From: Serratia ficaria
Lineage (GTDB): Bacteria; Pseudomonadota; Gammaproteobacteria; Enterobacterales; Enterobacteriaceae
Direction: 5' to 3'
DNA: 64,000 nt
Assembly (NCBI RefSeq): GCF_900187015.1
Contig: NZ_LT906479.1
Coordinates: 1,426,001 to 1,490,000, forward strand
The position numbers were made by a program, and so were the translations under genes. Of the stretch, positions 9,087-20,971 are shown piece by piece (positions within the stretch are counted from its first letter, which is position 1; each line of letters opens with the position of its first letter). The notes beneath the pieces are model-generated. The model ran no database searches, had not been told where the DNA came from, and saw nothing but the letters and a program-made list of their open reading frames with translations.

Positions 9087-10361
9087 TTATTGCACCGCCG
9101 CCGCCACCGCGGCGGTCAGGCGGCCGAGCTGTTCCGGCGTGATGACGTAGGGCGGCATCAGATAGATCAGCTTGCCGAACGGCCGGATCCATACCCCGCG
9201 CTCGACGAACCCGCGCTGCAGCTGCGCCACGTCCACAGGTTCGTGCATTTCCACCACCCCGATCGCGCCCAGCACCCGCACATCCGCCACTTTTGGCAAT
9301 GCCGCCAGCGGCAGCAGTTGCCGTTTCAGCTGGCTTTCGATGGCGCTCACCTGCGACTGCCAGCGATTTTCCGCCAGCAGCGCCAGGCTGGCTTCGGCCA
9401 CCGCGCAGGCCAACGGGTTGCCCATAAAGGTGGGGCCGTGCATAAAGCAGCCCGCCGCGCCGTTGCTGATGGTGTCCGCCACGTGGCGGGTGGTCAGGGT
9501 GGCCGACAGCGTCATATAGCCGCCGGTCAGCGCCTTGCCCAGGCAGAGGATGTCCGGCACCACCCCGGCGTGTTCACAGGCGAACAGCCTGCCGGTGCGG
9601 CCGAAACCGGTGGCGATTTCATCGGCGATCAGCAGCACCCGGTAACGGTCGCACAGCTCGCGCACCCGCTTGAGGTAGGTCGGATGATAGATGCGCATGC
9701 CGCCGGCGCCTTGCACCACCGGCTCCAGGATCACCGCCGCCACTTCGCCGGCGTGCTGTTCCAGCAGTGCGGCGAACGGCGCGATGTCGTTTTCGTCCCA
9801 TTCGCCGTCGAAGCGGCACTGCGGCGCGGTGGCGAACAGGTGCGGCGCCAGGTAGCCCTGATACAGGCTGTGCATCGAGTTTTCCGGATCGCATACCGAC
9901 ATCGCGCCGAAGGTATCGCCGTGATAGCCATGGCGCAGGGTCAAAACACGCTGCCGCCGTTCACCGCGCGCCTGCCAGTACTGCAGCGCCATCTTCAATG
10001 ACACTTCCACCGCCACCGAGCCGGAATCCGCCAGGAACACGCACTGCAGCGCTTCCGGCGTCATGTCCACCAGCCGGCGGCACAGCGCGATGGCGGCGGG
10101 ATGAGTCATGCCGCCGAACATCACGTGCGACATCTTTTCCAACTGCTGCGTGGCCGCCAGGTTCAGCTGCGGGTGGTTGTAGCCGTGGATCGCCGCCCAC
10201 CAGGAGGACATGCCGTCCACCAGCAACCGGCCGTCGGCCAGCTGCAGTTCGACGCCGCGGGCGGCGGCGACCGGATAACAGGGGAGAGGGCGGCTCATCG
10301 AGGTGTAGGGGTGCCAGATATGACGCTGGTCAAACTCCAGGTCGGATGCGGTGATAGACAT
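9087..10361 (-). CDS. bioA: Adenosylmethionine-8-amino-7-oxononanoate aminotransferase BioA
   Basis: 424 residues, class III PLP aminotransferase. It converts KAPA to DAPA with SAM as amino donor in biotin synthesis. Visible motifs are the N-terminal [24 protein letters not shown] and [15 protein letters not shown] with the PLP lysine. The start MSITASDL at 10361 lies 2 bp from the BirA operator; the longer frame upstream would cross the operator and is rejected. It diverges from bioBFCD as in E. coli. Confidence 0.95.
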   Translation of the reverse strand: MSITASDLEFDQRHIWHPYTSMSRPLPCYPVAAARGVELQLADGRLLVDGMSSWWAAIHGYNHPQLNLAATQQLEKMSHVMFGGMTHPAAIALCRRLVDMTPEALQCVFLADSGSVAVEVSLKMALQYWQARGERRQRVLTLRHGYHGDTFGAMSVCDPENSMHSLYQGYLAPHLFATAPQCRFDGEWDENDIAPFAALLEQHAGEVAAVILEPVVQGAGGMRIYHPTYLKRVRELCDRYRVLLIADEIATGFGRTGRLFACEHAGVVPDILCLGKALTGGYMTLSATLTTRHVADTISNGAAGCFMHGPTFMGNPLACAVAEASLALLAENRWQSQVSAIESQLKRQLLPLAALPKVADVRVLGAIGVVEMHEPVDVAQLQRGFVERGVWIRPFGKLIYLMPPYVITPEQLGRLTAAVAAAVQ

Positions 10362-10363
10362 AC

Positions 10364-10397
10364 TTGTAAACCAAATTGAATTCAGAATGGTTGACAG
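10364..10397. promoter_or_regulatory. BirA biotin operator (bioO)
   Basis: TTGTAAACC-N16-GGTTGACAG matches the bio operator arrangement (TTGTAAACC-N15/16-GGTTTACAA), with two mismatches in the right arm. It lies between the divergent bioA and bioB starts. Dimeric BirA with biotinyl-AMP would bind and shut off both promoters. birA is not in the window. Confidence 0.85.
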
Positions 10398-10418
10398 TAT
10401 ATCCACAATATCTAAACT
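10391..10418 (+). promoter_or_regulatory. Predicted bioB promoter
   Basis: A perfect -35 TTGACA (10391-10396), a 16-bp spacer and TAAACT (10413-10418) as -10. The -35 is inside the right arm of the BirA operator, so operator binding would block it. The -10 match is only moderate. Confidence 0.5.
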
Positions 10419-10449
10419 GACGACACTTTTTCGTTTTGGAGACGCCATG

Positions 10450-11487
10450 ATGGCCGATCGCATTCACTGGACAGTGGGGCTTGCCCAGGCCCTGTTTGAC
10501 AAACCCTTGCTCGAACTGTTGTTTGAGGCGCAAACCGTACACCGCCGGCACTTTGACCCGCGCCAGGTGCAGGTCAGCACGCTGTTGTCGATCAAGACCG
10601 GCGCCTGCCCGGAAGACTGCAAATATTGCCCGCAAAGTTCGCGCTATAAAACCGGCCTGGAGTCGGAGCGGCTGATGCAGGTGGAACAGGTGCTGGACTC
10701 GGCGCGCCAGGCCAAAGCGGCCGGTTCGACCCGTTTCTGCATGGGGGCGGCGTGGAAAAACCCGCACGAGCGCGATATGCCTTACCTGCAGCAAATGGTA
10801 CAGGGGGTGAAGGCGATGGGCATGGAGACCTGCATGACGCTGGGCACGCTGGACGGCACCCAGGCCGAGCGGCTGGCGGAGGCCGGGCTGGATTATTACA
10901 ACCATAACCTCGATACCTCACCGGAATTCTACGGCAACATCATCACCACCCGCAGCTATCAGGAACGTCTGGATACGCTGGACAAGGTGCGCGGCGCCGG
11001 CATTAAAGTCTGCTCCGGCGGCATCGTCGGGCTGGGCGAAACGGTGCGTGACCGCGCAGGGCTGCTGGTGCAGCTGGCCAACCTGCCGAAGCCGCCGGAG
11101 AGCGTGCCGATCAACATGCTGGTGAAGGTGAAAGGTACCCCGCTGGCGGATAACGACGACGTCGATCCGTTCGATTTTATCCGCACCATCGCGGTGGCGC
11201 GCATCATGATGCCGGCCTCCTACGTGCGCCTCTCCGCCGGCCGCGAGCAGATGAACGAACAGACCCAGGCGATGTGCTTTATGGCCGGGGCCAACTCGAT
11301 CTTCTACGGCTGCAAGCTGCTGACCACGCCGAACCCGGAAGAAGACAAGGACCTGCAGCTGTTCCGCAAGCTGGGCCTGAACCCGCAGCAGACCGAAACC
11401 GAGCACGGCGACAATCAGCAGCAGCAGGCGCTGACCGAGCAGCTGCTGCACGCCGATACCGCAGAGTTTTACAACGCGGCGCTGTGA
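10450..11487 (+). CDS. bioB: Biotin synthase BioB
   Basis: 345 residues, radical SAM enzyme that inserts sulfur into dethiobiotin. The CPEDCKYC triad (CxxxCxxC) binds the 4Fe-4S cluster; YNHNLDT and the C-terminal [24 protein letters not shown] hold substrate and 2Fe-2S ligands. Two in-frame ATGs occur at 10447 and 10450; MADR at 10450 aligns with E. coli and has better spacing from GGAG. The stop overlaps bioF by 1 bp (TGATG). Confidence 0.96.
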   Translation: MADRIHWTVGLAQALFDKPLLELLFEAQTVHRRHFDPRQVQVSTLLSIKTGACPEDCKYCPQSSRYKTGLESERLMQVEQVLDSARQAKAAGSTRFCMGAAWKNPHERDMPYLQQMVQGVKAMGMETCMTLGTLDGTQAERLAEAGLDYYNHNLDTSPEFYGNIITTRSYQERLDTLDKVRGAGIKVCSGGIVGLGETVRDRAGLLVQLANLPKPPESVPINMLVKVKGTPLADNDDVDPFDFIRTIAVARIMMPASYVRLSAGREQMNEQTQAMCFMAGANSIFYGCKLLTTPNPEEDKDLQLFRKLGLNPQQTETEHGDNQQQQALTEQLLHADTAEFYNAAL

Positions 11488-12638
11488 TGAACTGGCAACG
11501 ACGCATTGAAGACGCGCTGGATGAGCGGCGGCAGAGCGCGGCCTATCGCCGCCGTCAGGTGAATCAGGGCGGCAACGGCCGCCAGATCCTGCTCGACGGC
11601 GAGCGCTATCTGAACTTTTCCGGCAATGACTACCTGGGCCTGAGCCAGGATGCGCAGGTGATCGCCGCCTGGCAACAGGGAGCGCAGCAGTATGGCGTCG
11701 GCAGCGGCGGTTCCGGCCACGTTACCGGCTTCTGTACCGCGCATCAGGCGTTGGAGCAGCGGCTGGCGGAGTGGCTCGGCTACCCGCGCGCGCTGCTGTT
11801 CATTTCCGGCTACGCCGCCAATCAGGCGCTGCTGGCGGCGCTGCTGCAGGCGGACGATCGCATTCTGGCCGATCGCCTCAGCCACGCGTCGCTGCTGGAG
11901 GCGGCGGCGCAGTCGCCGGCCCAGCTGCGCCGGTTTCGTCACAACCAGCCGCAGGCGCTGGCGAGCCTGTTGGCCAAGCCCTGCGCCGGGCAGCGGCTGG
12001 CGGTGACTGAAGGGGTGTTCAGCATGGACGGCGACAGCGCGCCGCTGGCGGAGATGCACCGCCTGACCCGCGCGGCGGGGGCCTGGCTGATGGTCGACGA
12101 CGCGCACGGCATCGGCGTGCGCGGCGAGCAGGGGCGCGGCAGCTGTTGGCAGCAGGGCGTGCGGCCCGAGCTGTTGGTGGCGACCTTCGGCAAGGCGTTC
12201 GGCGTCAGCGGCGCGGCGGTATTGTGCGACGAACCGACCGCCGAATACCTGCTGCAGTTCGCCCGGCATTTGATTTACAGCACCGCGATGCCGCCGGCGC
12301 AGGCCTGCGCGCTGCAGGCGGCGCTGCTGCGCATTCAGCAGGGCGACGAACTGCGGGCCCGGCTGCGGGACAATATCCGGCGTTTCCGCCAGGGCGCGGC
12401 GGGGCTGTCGTTGACCCTGACGGCATCCGACACCGCCATCCAGCCGCTGCTGGTGGGCGACAATCAGCGTACGCTCGATCTGGCGCAGCGCCTGCGCGAA
12501 CGGGGCCTGTGGGTGAGCGCCATTCGCCCGCCGACGGTACCGCCGGGCGGTGCGCGGCTGCGCATTACCCTGACGGCGGCTCACCGGCCGCAGGACATCG
12601 ATCGCCTGCTGGAGGTGCTGCATGACGTCAGCCTTTGA
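11487..12638 (+). CDS. bioF: 8-amino-7-oxononanoate synthase BioF
   Basis: 383 residues, alpha-oxoamine synthase that condenses pimeloyl-ACP with alanine. Motifs: [27 protein letters not shown] and ATFGKAFG with the PLP lysine. It starts within the bioB stop and overlaps bioC by 17 bp, so the operon is tightly coupled. Confidence 0.95.
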   Translation: MNWQRRIEDALDERRQSAAYRRRQVNQGGNGRQILLDGERYLNFSGNDYLGLSQDAQVIAAWQQGAQQYGVGSGGSGHVTGFCTAHQALEQRLAEWLGYPRALLFISGYAANQALLAALLQADDRILADRLSHASLLEAAAQSPAQLRRFRHNQPQALASLLAKPCAGQRLAVTEGVFSMDGDSAPLAEMHRLTRAAGAWLMVDDAHGIGVRGEQGRGSCWQQGVRPELLVATFGKAFGVSGAAVLCDEPTAEYLLQFARHLIYSTAMPPAQACALQAALLRIQQGDELRARLRDNIRRFRQGAAGLSLTLTASDTAIQPLLVGDNQRTLDLAQRLRERGLWVSAIRPPTVPPGGARLRITLTAAHRPQDIDRLLEVLHDVSL

Positions 12639-13389
12639 ATCGGTGAACAAACAGGCGGTGGCCTCGGCTTTCAGCCGGGCGGCGAACAGCTACGATGCGG
12701 CGGCGGCGCTGCAGCGCGATGTTGGCGAGCGCTTGCTGGGGATGGGAGGGGATCGGCCGGGCGAGCAGCTGCTGGACGCCGGCTGCGGCACCGGCTATTT
12801 CAGCCGCCGCTGGCGCGAGCTGGGCAAGCAGGTGACCGCGCTCGATCTGGCGCCCGGCATGCTGGCGTTCGCCCGCCGGCAACAGGCGGCGGACCACTAT
12901 CTGCTGGGCGACATCGAAAACGTGCCGCTGCCCTCGGCGGCGATGGACATCTGCTTCAGCAGCCTGGTGGTGCAGTGGTGCAGCTCTCTGCCCGCGGCGC
13001 TGGCGGAGCTGTACCGGGTGACCCGGCCCGGCGGCGTTATCCTGTTTTCCACCCTGGCGCAGGGCTCGCTGCGCGAGCTGGGCGACGCCTGGCAACAGGT
13101 GGACGGCGAGCGCCACGTCAATGCGTTTCTCCCGCTGGCGGACATCCGCGCCGCCTGCGCCGGCTATCGCCACCGTCTCGAGTCGGAATGGCGAACCCTG
13201 GATTACCCGGACGTGATGGCGCTGATGCGATCGCTGAAGGGCATCGGCGCCACTCACCTGCATCGGGGCCGCGAAGGCGGGCTGATGTCGCGTCGGCGGC
13301 TCGCGGCGTTACAGGCGGCCTATCCGTGCCGACAGGGGCAGTTTCCGCTCAGCTATCATCTGGTTTATGGAGTGATTTATCGTGATTAA
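12622..13389 (+). CDS. bioC: Malonyl-ACP O-methyltransferase BioC
   Basis: 255 residues, class I SAM methyltransferase. Motif I is [14 protein letters not shown] and the acidic ALDLAPGML follows. It methylates malonyl-ACP so that fatty acid synthesis can build the pimeloyl chain. The C-terminal [23 protein letters not shown] is typical of BioC. It overlaps bioF (17 bp) and bioD (8 bp). Confidence 0.94.
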   Translation: MTSAFESVNKQAVASAFSRAANSYDAAAALQRDVGERLLGMGGDRPGEQLLDAGCGTGYFSRRWRELGKQVTALDLAPGMLAFARRQQAADHYLLGDIENVPLPSAAMDICFSSLVVQWCSSLPAALAELYRVTRPGGVILFSTLAQGSLRELGDAWQQVDGERHVNAFLPLADIRAACAGYRHRLESEWRTLDYPDVMALMRSLKGIGATHLHRGREGGLMSRRRLAALQAAYPCRQGQFPLSYHLVYGVIYRD

Positions 13390-14056
13390 GCGTTGGTTCG
13401 TTACCGGCACCGACACCGAAGTGGGGAAAACCGTGGCCAGCAGCGCGCTGTTGCAGGCGGCCAATCTGGCGGGCTATCGCAGCGCCGGTTACAAGCCGGT
13501 GGCTTCCGGCAGCGAGATGACCGCTGACGGGTTGCGCAATGGCGATGCGCTGGCGCTGCAGGCCAACAGCGGCGTGGCGCTAAGCTACGACGAAGTGAAT
13601 CCTTACGTTTTCGCCGAGCCGACCTCGCCGCACATCGTCAGCGCCGACGAGGGGCGGCCGATCGAACTGGCGCGGCTGTCCGCCGGTTTGCGCCGGCTGG
13701 AGCAGCGCGCCGACTGGCTGTTGGTGGAGGGCGCCGGCGGATGGTTTACGCCGCTGTCCGAGCGGCACACTTTCGCCGACTGGGTGCAGCAGGAACGGCT
13801 GCCGGTGATCCTGGTGGTGGGCATCAAGTTGGGCTGCATCAACCATGCGCTGCTGACCGCGCAGGCAATCCGCCAGGCGGGGCTGCCGCTGGCCGGTTGG
13901 ATCGCCAACGACGTCAGCCCGCCCGGCAGGCGGCACCGGGAGTACCTGGCGACGCTGCACCGCCTGCTGCCGGCGCCGTTGCTGGGCGAAATCCCGCACT
14001 TGCCCGACGCCGGGCGCCAGCCGCTGGGCCAGTACCTGGATCTCGGCCGGCTATAA
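13382..14056 (+). CDS. bioD: ATP-dependent dethiobiotin synthetase BioD
   Basis: 224 residues with the P-loop TGTDTEVGKTVASSA near residues 8-20, KPVASGSE and LLVEGAGGW of dethiobiotin synthetases. It closes the ureido ring of DAPA with CO2 and ATP. Last gene of bioBFCD; a strong hairpin follows at once. Confidence 0.95.
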   Translation: MIKRWFVTGTDTEVGKTVASSALLQAANLAGYRSAGYKPVASGSEMTADGLRNGDALALQANSGVALSYDEVNPYVFAEPTSPHIVSADEGRPIELARLSAGLRRLEQRADWLLVEGAGGWFTPLSERHTFADWVQQERLPVILVVGIKLGCINHALLTAQAIRQAGLPLAGWIANDVSPPGRRHREYLATLHRLLPAPLLGEIPHLPDAGRQPLGQYLDLGRL

Positions 14057-14090
14057 CGCGTGGGGGGGAACGGCGCCCCCTTCGCGTTTT
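14055..14090 (+). terminator. Terminator of bioBFCD
   Basis: The outer arms AACGCG/CGCGTT enclose a GGGGG/CCCCC stem and end in TTTT. It starts at the bioD stop and ends 4 bp before the convergent urtE stop. Confidence 0.8.
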
Positions 14091-14094
14091 CATC

Positions 14095-14805
14095 TCACAC
14101 CGCCAGATAGGCATTGATCAACTCCTCATCCAGCTGTTCCAGCGAACCATGCGCCACGTCGCGCCCTTGATCCATCAGGCAAAAACGATCCGCCACCCGC
14201 CGCACAAACGGCAGCTTGTGTTCCACCAGCAGAATGGTCATGCCCAGCTCGCGGTTCAGCTTGCGGATCACCCCGCCGATGTCCGCGGCGATAGAGGGCT
14301 GCACGCCCGCCGTAGGTTCGTCGAGGATCAGCAGCTCCGGCTCCAGCACCAGCGCGCGGCCGATCGCCAGCTGCTGTTGCTCCCCATCGCATAAATCGCC
14401 GGCGCGGCGGCCGCGCATCTCACGCAGGTGCGGAAACAGGCTGTAGATCAGCGGCGGAATGCGGCGGTTTTTATCGCGGCCCGCCATCAGCGCCACCTGC
14501 AGATTTTCCTCCACGCTCAGCTGCGAAAATATCTGTCGCCCCTGCGGCACGTAGCTGATGCCCAGCGCCGCGCGGGTTTCCACCGGCTGCTGCAGCAGGT
14601 TTTGCGGCGGCTCGTCCGCCAGCTGCCAGGTCATGCTGCCGCTGACCACCGGCAGGTGGCCCATGATGCAGTTGACCAGCGTGGTCTTGCCCACCCCGTT
14701 GCGGCCGATCAAGACGGTGCACTGGCCGCGCGGCAGCTCCAGGTTGATATCCCACAGCGTGTGGTTTTGCCCATAAAACTGATTTACTGACCGTAAACTT
14801 AACAT
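14095..14805 (-). CDS. urtE: Orphan urea ABC transporter ATP-binding subunit UrtE-like
   Basis: 236 residues, branched-chain/urea type ABC ATPase. Walker A is GRNGVGKTT, Walker B LLILDEPTAGVQPS, and the ILLVEHKLPFVRRVADRF H-loop region resembles UrtE. The signature that should read LSGGQQQQ is LCDGEQQQ: serine and the first glycine are changed. An AGGAG precedes the ATG. No urtABCD genes are present; the 1.2 kb upstream on its strand is non-coding. Either a relic of a lost urt operon or a subunit working with a transporter elsewhere. Confidence 0.75.
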   Translation of the reverse strand: MLSLRSVNQFYGQNHTLWDINLELPRGQCTVLIGRNGVGKTTLVNCIMGHLPVVSGSMTWQLADEPPQNLLQQPVETRAALGISYVPQGRQIFSQLSVEENLQVALMAGRDKNRRIPPLIYSLFPHLREMRGRRAGDLCDGEQQQLAIGRALVLEPELLILDEPTAGVQPSIAADIGGVIRKLNRELGMTILLVEHKLPFVRRVADRFCLMDQGRDVAHGSLEQLDEELINAYLAV

Positions 14806-15556
14806 CCGGCATTCTCCTCAAAGACCCGTATTTCACTCGTGGACTGGTGCCCCGACGGGCCGGCTCCGCGACCGCAATCGAACGTCCGCGTCCGTGCGTT
14901 ATCCACTTCCTGCCAGCGCAGCGCGTTAGCGATTTATTTCCCGAGTGTTTTAATGTCCAGAACAAAATGCCGTGCCGATTACCTGAAAATAGGTAGCCAG
15001 TGGCCGGTTAGCGGCAAGATATGCAGCTAAAAATGACGCGTAATGGCGATTTATCCCCGCTCTTGCGTCTGTACATTCGAAATGCCAGTCATTTGTCGCA
15101 ATGTCTCCGGCGCGGCGGCGGCAGACAAATCTGCCATAAGCGGCGCGTTATCTCGCCTGGCCGCACTCTCGCCAGAAAGGGTATTGCAACTCTCAGGCCA
15201 ACTTTTAGCGGTGCTGGAAATCGGCGTTTGTTATGGTCTTGTTAAGCGATTTTCAGGCGTGGGCTGGCCTGACGCCGCGGCGCGAAAATGACGGGGAAGT
15301 TAACGCGAACATTTTTTGCACTTTTCCGGTGCTGAAGAGAATAGTTATGGTGCAAACAATTTCGCCGTTGGCGGCGAGAAGGTGAGCATGTCGCCGGAAT
15401 GGGCCGAATACGCTTTTGGCAATGGATATTTTTAGCATTAATCGGCATAAACAAATCGATATTTTTATGAAAAAATGACTAAAAAAGCCATTTTGGGGCG
15501 AGGAAAAGGCGAAAAGCGTTCTTTCCGCAACTCCCGTCACGGGCGGGGCGGTGAGA

Positions 15557-15581
15557 GTTATCCACTATTCCTGTGGATAAC
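15557..15581. promoter_or_regulatory. Inverted pair of DnaA boxes upstream of uvrB
   Basis: GTTATCCAC-N7-GTGGATAAC, a perfect 9-bp inverted repeat. The right arm is a consensus DnaA box (TTATCCACA on the reverse strand); the left matches 8 of 9. DnaA boxes have been described upstream of E. coli uvrB, so this looks conserved. It lies about 430 bp before the uvrB ATG. Confidence 0.7.
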
Positions 15582-15878
15582 CTTGTGCATTAGATTTAGA
15601 AAAGCGGCGGGAAGCGAGAGCGGACGCGGGTTCTGTGCGCTTTGTCCGCATTCTCGTCTTTTTATTAAAACAAATAAATATCAATAGTTTATTTAAAATC
15701 AAGCCGCCAATGCATTGAGGGAGTTTCTATGTATGATTTTTCGCCGCAGTGCTATCAATAAGTTAATTCGTGACGAGTTCTGGGGATAAATCTGTTATTG
15801 ACAATAAAAATGTCACGGCACTGTAACTCTGGCGGTGCATTCCTCGCGGCTGGCCGCACGTTAAGGCGACGAATCCGC

Positions 15879-15906
15879 TTGAAGCTGGTTTTATATCCAG
15901 TATCAT
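15879..15906 (+). promoter_or_regulatory. uvrB promoter overlapped by a LexA box
   Basis: TTGAAG, a 16-bp spacer and TATCAT form a sigma-70 promoter. Over the spacer, 15883-15902 reads CTGG-TTTTATAT-CCAG-TA, close to the E. coli uvrB SOS box (CTGT-N8-CCAG-TA); only the fourth base departs from the CTGT consensus on the left arm. LexA would repress uvrB here until DNA damage. It lies about 107 bp before the start codon. Confidence 0.75.
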
Positions 15907-16012
15907 AGGCACTGGCGTAAATCACCGCCTCTTTCCATAATTAGGGGCCGTTCGGGGGACATCAACCGGGTGGCCGCCTGAGCGCGCGCATCTCCACAGG
16001 GTAGCCGAGCCA

Positions 16013-18025
<2,013 letters not shown>

Positions 18026-18174
18026 CGCACAACGAGAGCCGATTCAGGGCACATGGCCGATGGATTGCTCGCCGCAGCCCGGCGGTTTGCAAGACGCAGG
18101 ATATAAATTTCTTGTCGCACCCGGCAAAGCTGATTATGGTGTGCGGCCTGTTTTGACCACGATGAGCATTGACC

Positions 18175-18432
18175 ATGACCGAACACCAGTCCAAAGATCC
18201 GCTACACGGCGTTACGCTGGAACAACTGCTGAACAAACTGGTGGAGAGCTACGGCTGGTCCGGGCTGGCCGAACGCATTCGCATCAACTGTTTCAGCAGC
18301 GATCCGAGCATCAAGTCCAGCCTGAAGTTTTTGCGCCGCACGCCCTGGGCGCGCAAGCAGGTGGAAGAGTTGTATATCGATATGGTGAGCCGCGCCGCCA
18401 GCGACAATCCGTGGCTGCGCGGGCGCGACTGA
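18175..18432 (+). CDS. VF530 family protein (DUF2132)
   Basis: 85 residues. The sequence [51 protein letters not shown] is typical of the small VF530/DUF2132 family, structurally likened to DNA-binding folds but without a known role. ATG 18175 is chosen over a TTG two codons earlier. It stands alone after uvrB and converges on ybhK with a 13-bp gap. Confidence 0.85.
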   Translation: MTEHQSKDPLHGVTLEQLLNKLVESYGWSGLAERIRINCFSSDPSIKSSLKFLRRTPWARKQVEELYIDMVSRAASDNPWLRGRD

Positions 18433-18445
18433 GCCTGTTTTCATC

Positions 18446-19363
18446 TCAGGCGCGGGCGGCCAATTCCACCAGCGCCTGATCCAGCGCCTGACGCAGCAGC
18501 TGCCGATCGTGGCGATAAGGAACGTCGCTCGCGTCCAGCGGCTGCTGAATCACCACCCGCTCCCGCACTTCACTGGCGTCCACGCCCGGGCCGACGATCA
18601 CCGCATCGATCATCTGACGGCCGATTTTCTCCTCCATCAGCATCAGCTTGTCCTTCAGCGACAGCGCTGCTGCGGCGACGCTCAGCTCGCGCCCCAGGTT
18701 GTCGATATAAATCATATTGGCGCTGCTGCGGCGCAGGGCCTGAGTGAGGTCACCCAGCAGCAGCAGCGGCATCAGGCTGGTCAGAAAGCTGCCCGGCCCG
18801 ATCAGGATCACGTCGGCCTGGGCGATGGCGTCCAGCGCCTCGCGCGTGGCGTTGACGTGCGGCGACAGCATCAACTCCTGCGGCATAGCGGTCAGCTGAT
18901 CGACGTTCACCTCGCCGTAGACGTGGTTGCCTTCGTGGTCATGCGCCATCAGATCCACCGGCTGCTCGGACATCGGGATCAGGGCGGCGTCCACTTTCAG
19001 CAGGCTGCGCACCAGATTGATCGCCTCCAACGGGCGCACGCTGAGGTGATCCAGCGCCTTCAGCATCAGGTTGCCGAGGTTATGGCCGGACAGCTCGCCG
19101 TTGCCGCTGAAGCGGTATTCAAACATCGCCGAGGCGACGCTGGGCTCGGTGATCAGCTGGTTCAGGCAGTTGCGGGTATCGCCCCAGGCAATGCCGCCTT
19201 CCGAACGGCGTATGCGGCCGGTGGAGCCGCCGTTATCGGTGGTGGTGACGATGCCGGTTAAGCGGGATCCTAAAGACGACAGGGCTGACATCACGCGGCC
19301 AAGACCATGGCCGCCGCCTAATGCCACCACCCGATCGAGATCGGCCAGGGTACGATTGCGCAT
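18446..19363 (-). CDS. ybhK: Gluconeogenesis factor YvcK/YbhK family protein
   Basis: 305 residues. The N-terminus [18 protein letters not shown] and the [13 protein letters not shown] motif match CofD/YvcK proteins that bind UDP-sugars. E. coli YbhK is 302 residues and nearly collinear. In Gram-positives YvcK supports growth on gluconeogenic carbon and cell-wall synthesis; the enterobacterial role is less clear. Start 19363 ([10 protein letters not shown]) has AAGGA upstream; the 25-codon extension is rejected. Confidence 0.92.
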   Translation of the reverse strand: MRNRTLADLDRVVALGGGHGLGRVMSALSSLGSRLTGIVTTTDNGGSTGRIRRSEGGIAWGDTRNCLNQLITEPSVASAMFEYRFSGNGELSGHNLGNLMLKALDHLSVRPLEAINLVRSLLKVDAALIPMSEQPVDLMAHDHEGNHVYGEVNVDQLTAMPQELMLSPHVNATREALDAIAQADVILIGPGSFLTSLMPLLLLGDLTQALRRSSANMIYIDNLGRELSVAAAALSLKDKLMLMEEKIGRQMIDAVIVGPGVDASEVRERVVIQQPLDASDVPYRHDRQLLRQALDQALVELAARA

Positions 19364-19427
19364 AAATTTCCTTACAAAGAGGCAGAACTGCCTGCATAAA
19401 GTAGCGGATCCGGCGTAAAAACGCGAT

Positions 19428-19485
19428 ATACCCGTCATACCTGAAATTGCCTCCGCGTTGGCTGCGCCGCTCCCCGGTTTCGCTC
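19428..19485. repeat. Partial ERIC/IRU left half
   Basis: Starts ATACCCGTCATACCTGAA and continues GCGTTGGCTGC..., closely following the left half of the element at 22681. The core CACTTACTT and the right GGGTAT end are missing. A truncated relic in the ybhK-moaA gap. Confidence 0.55.
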
Positions 19486-19783
19486 AAAGGGCCGGCGCAC
19501 GCGCTGTGCCAATCGGTTCCCGGCCGATGTGTCCCGTTTTTGCCGCCGGGAGGCAACGCCGATTATTTAAGGAAAAAGAGTGTCATTTGCGTGACTCTGG
19601 TCAATTCACCTGCATAAGCGGCGTTTATTATGGTATTGCAGAATTAGCAGCGGGCAAAAAACGCTGTATACACAATTATATAGCGAAATTACTCGTTGGC
19701 TATCGTCGACGTTTAGCGCTAGAATTTTGCTGAAAACCACGGTTTCGTTCCGGCTACTCAAACAGCGGGAATCGAAATCAAAA

Positions 19784-19900
19784 CTCCTAGCCCCTGGGCC
19801 TACGTTGTTCTTGCAGAACGATATGGCGCTTGGGCCGTGGCGAAGTCAGCCACCAGGGTGCAGAGCGGAAACGCTCGCATCTCCCGACTTTGGAAAGGTG
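19784..19900 (+). promoter_or_regulatory. Moco RNA riboswitch upstream of moaA
   Basis: The moaA leader matches the conserved Moco RNA motif as I know it from E. coli. Supporting pieces are CTCCTAGCC at the 5' end, GTTC-TTGCA-GAAC, GTGGC-N7-GCCAC, a GNRA-capped GAGCG-GAAA-CGCTC hairpin, the CATCTCCCGACTTTGGAAAGGTG end and AAGTC/GACTT pairing closing the inner part. The aptamer ends at the moaA ribosome site, so cofactor binding probably controls translation start. Confidence 0.85.
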
Positions 19901-19902
19901 TT

Positions 19903-20889
19903 ATGGTGCCGCAACTCATTGATGCTTACGAGCGCAAGTTCTATTACCTGCGCTTGTCGATCACCGACGTGTGCAATTTCCGTTGCACATACTGCTTGCC
20001 CGACGGTTACAAACCCACCGGCAGCCCGAAAACCTTCCTGTCGCTGGACGAAATCCGGCGCGTCGGCCGCGCGTTCGCCGAACTGGGCACCGAGAAGGTG
20101 CGCTTGACCGGCGGCGAGCCTTCGCTGCGGCGCGACTTCACCGAGATTATCGCCGCGGTGCGTGAAAATCCGGCCATCCGTACGCTGGCGGTAACCACCA
20201 ACGGCTACCGGCTGGCGCGTGACGTCGCCGGCTGGCGCGAGGCCGGCCTGACGGCCATCAACGTCAGCGTCGACAGCCTCGACGCGCGTCAGTTTCACGC
20301 CATTACCGGCCAGGACAAGTTCCGCCAGGTGATGGAGGGCATTGACGCCGCCTTCAGCGCCGGCTTCAGCAAGGTCAAGGTCAACGCGGTGCTGATGCGC
20401 GACGTCAACCACCAGCAGCTAGACACCTTTCTCCACTGGATTAAGGATCGCCCGATCCAGCTGCGCTTTATCGAACTGATGGAAACCGGCGAAGGCGGCA
20501 GCCTGTTCCGCCGGCACCACGTCTCCGGCGAAGTGATCCGCCTGCAGCTCGAACGGCAGGGCTGGCAGCGCCAGCCGCGCGGCCGCAGCGACGGCCCGGC
20601 GCAGGTGTTCAGCCATCCGGACTATCAGGGCGAAGTCGGATTAATCATGCCGTATGAAAAAGATTTCTGCGCCAGCTGCAACCGGCTGCGGGTATCCGCC
20701 ATCGGCAACCTGCACCTGTGCCTGTTCGGCGAGCAGGGTATCACCCTGCGCGATCTGCTGGCGGATGACGGCCAGCTGGATGCGCTGAAGGCGCGCATTC
20801 AGGACGGATTGCTGAGCAAGAAACAGACCCATTTCCTGCACCAGGGCAACAGCGGCATTACGCAGAACCTGTCGTTTATCGGCGGTTGA
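19903..20889 (+). CDS. moaA: GTP 3',8-cyclase MoaA
   Basis: 328 residues, radical SAM enzyme that makes 3',8-cyclo-GTP in the first step of molybdenum cofactor synthesis. The N-terminal CNFRCTYC triad and the C-terminal CASCNRLRV...CLFG cluster hold two 4Fe-4S clusters, and the end FIGG is the family GG tail. Start 19903 ([18 protein letters not shown]) follows AAGG; the longer frame to 19837 would run through the riboswitch. Confidence 0.95.
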   Translation: MVPQLIDAYERKFYYLRLSITDVCNFRCTYCLPDGYKPTGSPKTFLSLDEIRRVGRAFAELGTEKVRLTGGEPSLRRDFTEIIAAVRENPAIRTLAVTTNGYRLARDVAGWREAGLTAINVSVDSLDARQFHAITGQDKFRQVMEGIDAAFSAGFSKVKVNAVLMRDVNHQQLDTFLHWIKDRPIQLRFIELMETGEGGSLFRRHHVSGEVIRLQLERQGWQRQPRGRSDGPAQVFSHPDYQGEVGLIMPYEKDFCASCNRLRVSAIGNLHLCLFGEQGITLRDLLADDGQLDALKARIQDGLLSKKQTHFLHQGNSGITQNLSFIGG

Positions 20890-20971
20890 TACCCGGCGCA
20901 TTTCATGCCGCGGCGTTGTTGGCCGCCGCTTGAAACCCGCGGGGGAACCCATAACAGGAGCATATTGAACA

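Larger units (their letters stand above)
14806..16012. other. Long intergenic region upstream of uvrB
   Basis: About 1.2 kb without a convincing gene. Short open frames (for example 15043-15291 +) lack a ribosome site and recognisable motifs. From about 15290 the sequence is AT-richer, with paired DnaA boxes at 15557-15581, a TTGACA at 15798-15803 and a LexA-overlapped promoter at 15879-15906. The 14.8-15.3 kb part holds the upstream region of urtE and nothing else I can name. Confidence 0.6.

Noticed and set aside
15043..15291. 82-codon frame upstream of uvrB
   Set aside because: No ribosome site or recognisable motif, and codon use unlike neighbours.
15793..15830. A LexA box at CTGTTATTGACA or CTGTAACTCTGG
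   Set aside because: Neither has the CAG right arm at the correct distance; the site at 15883-15902 is much better.
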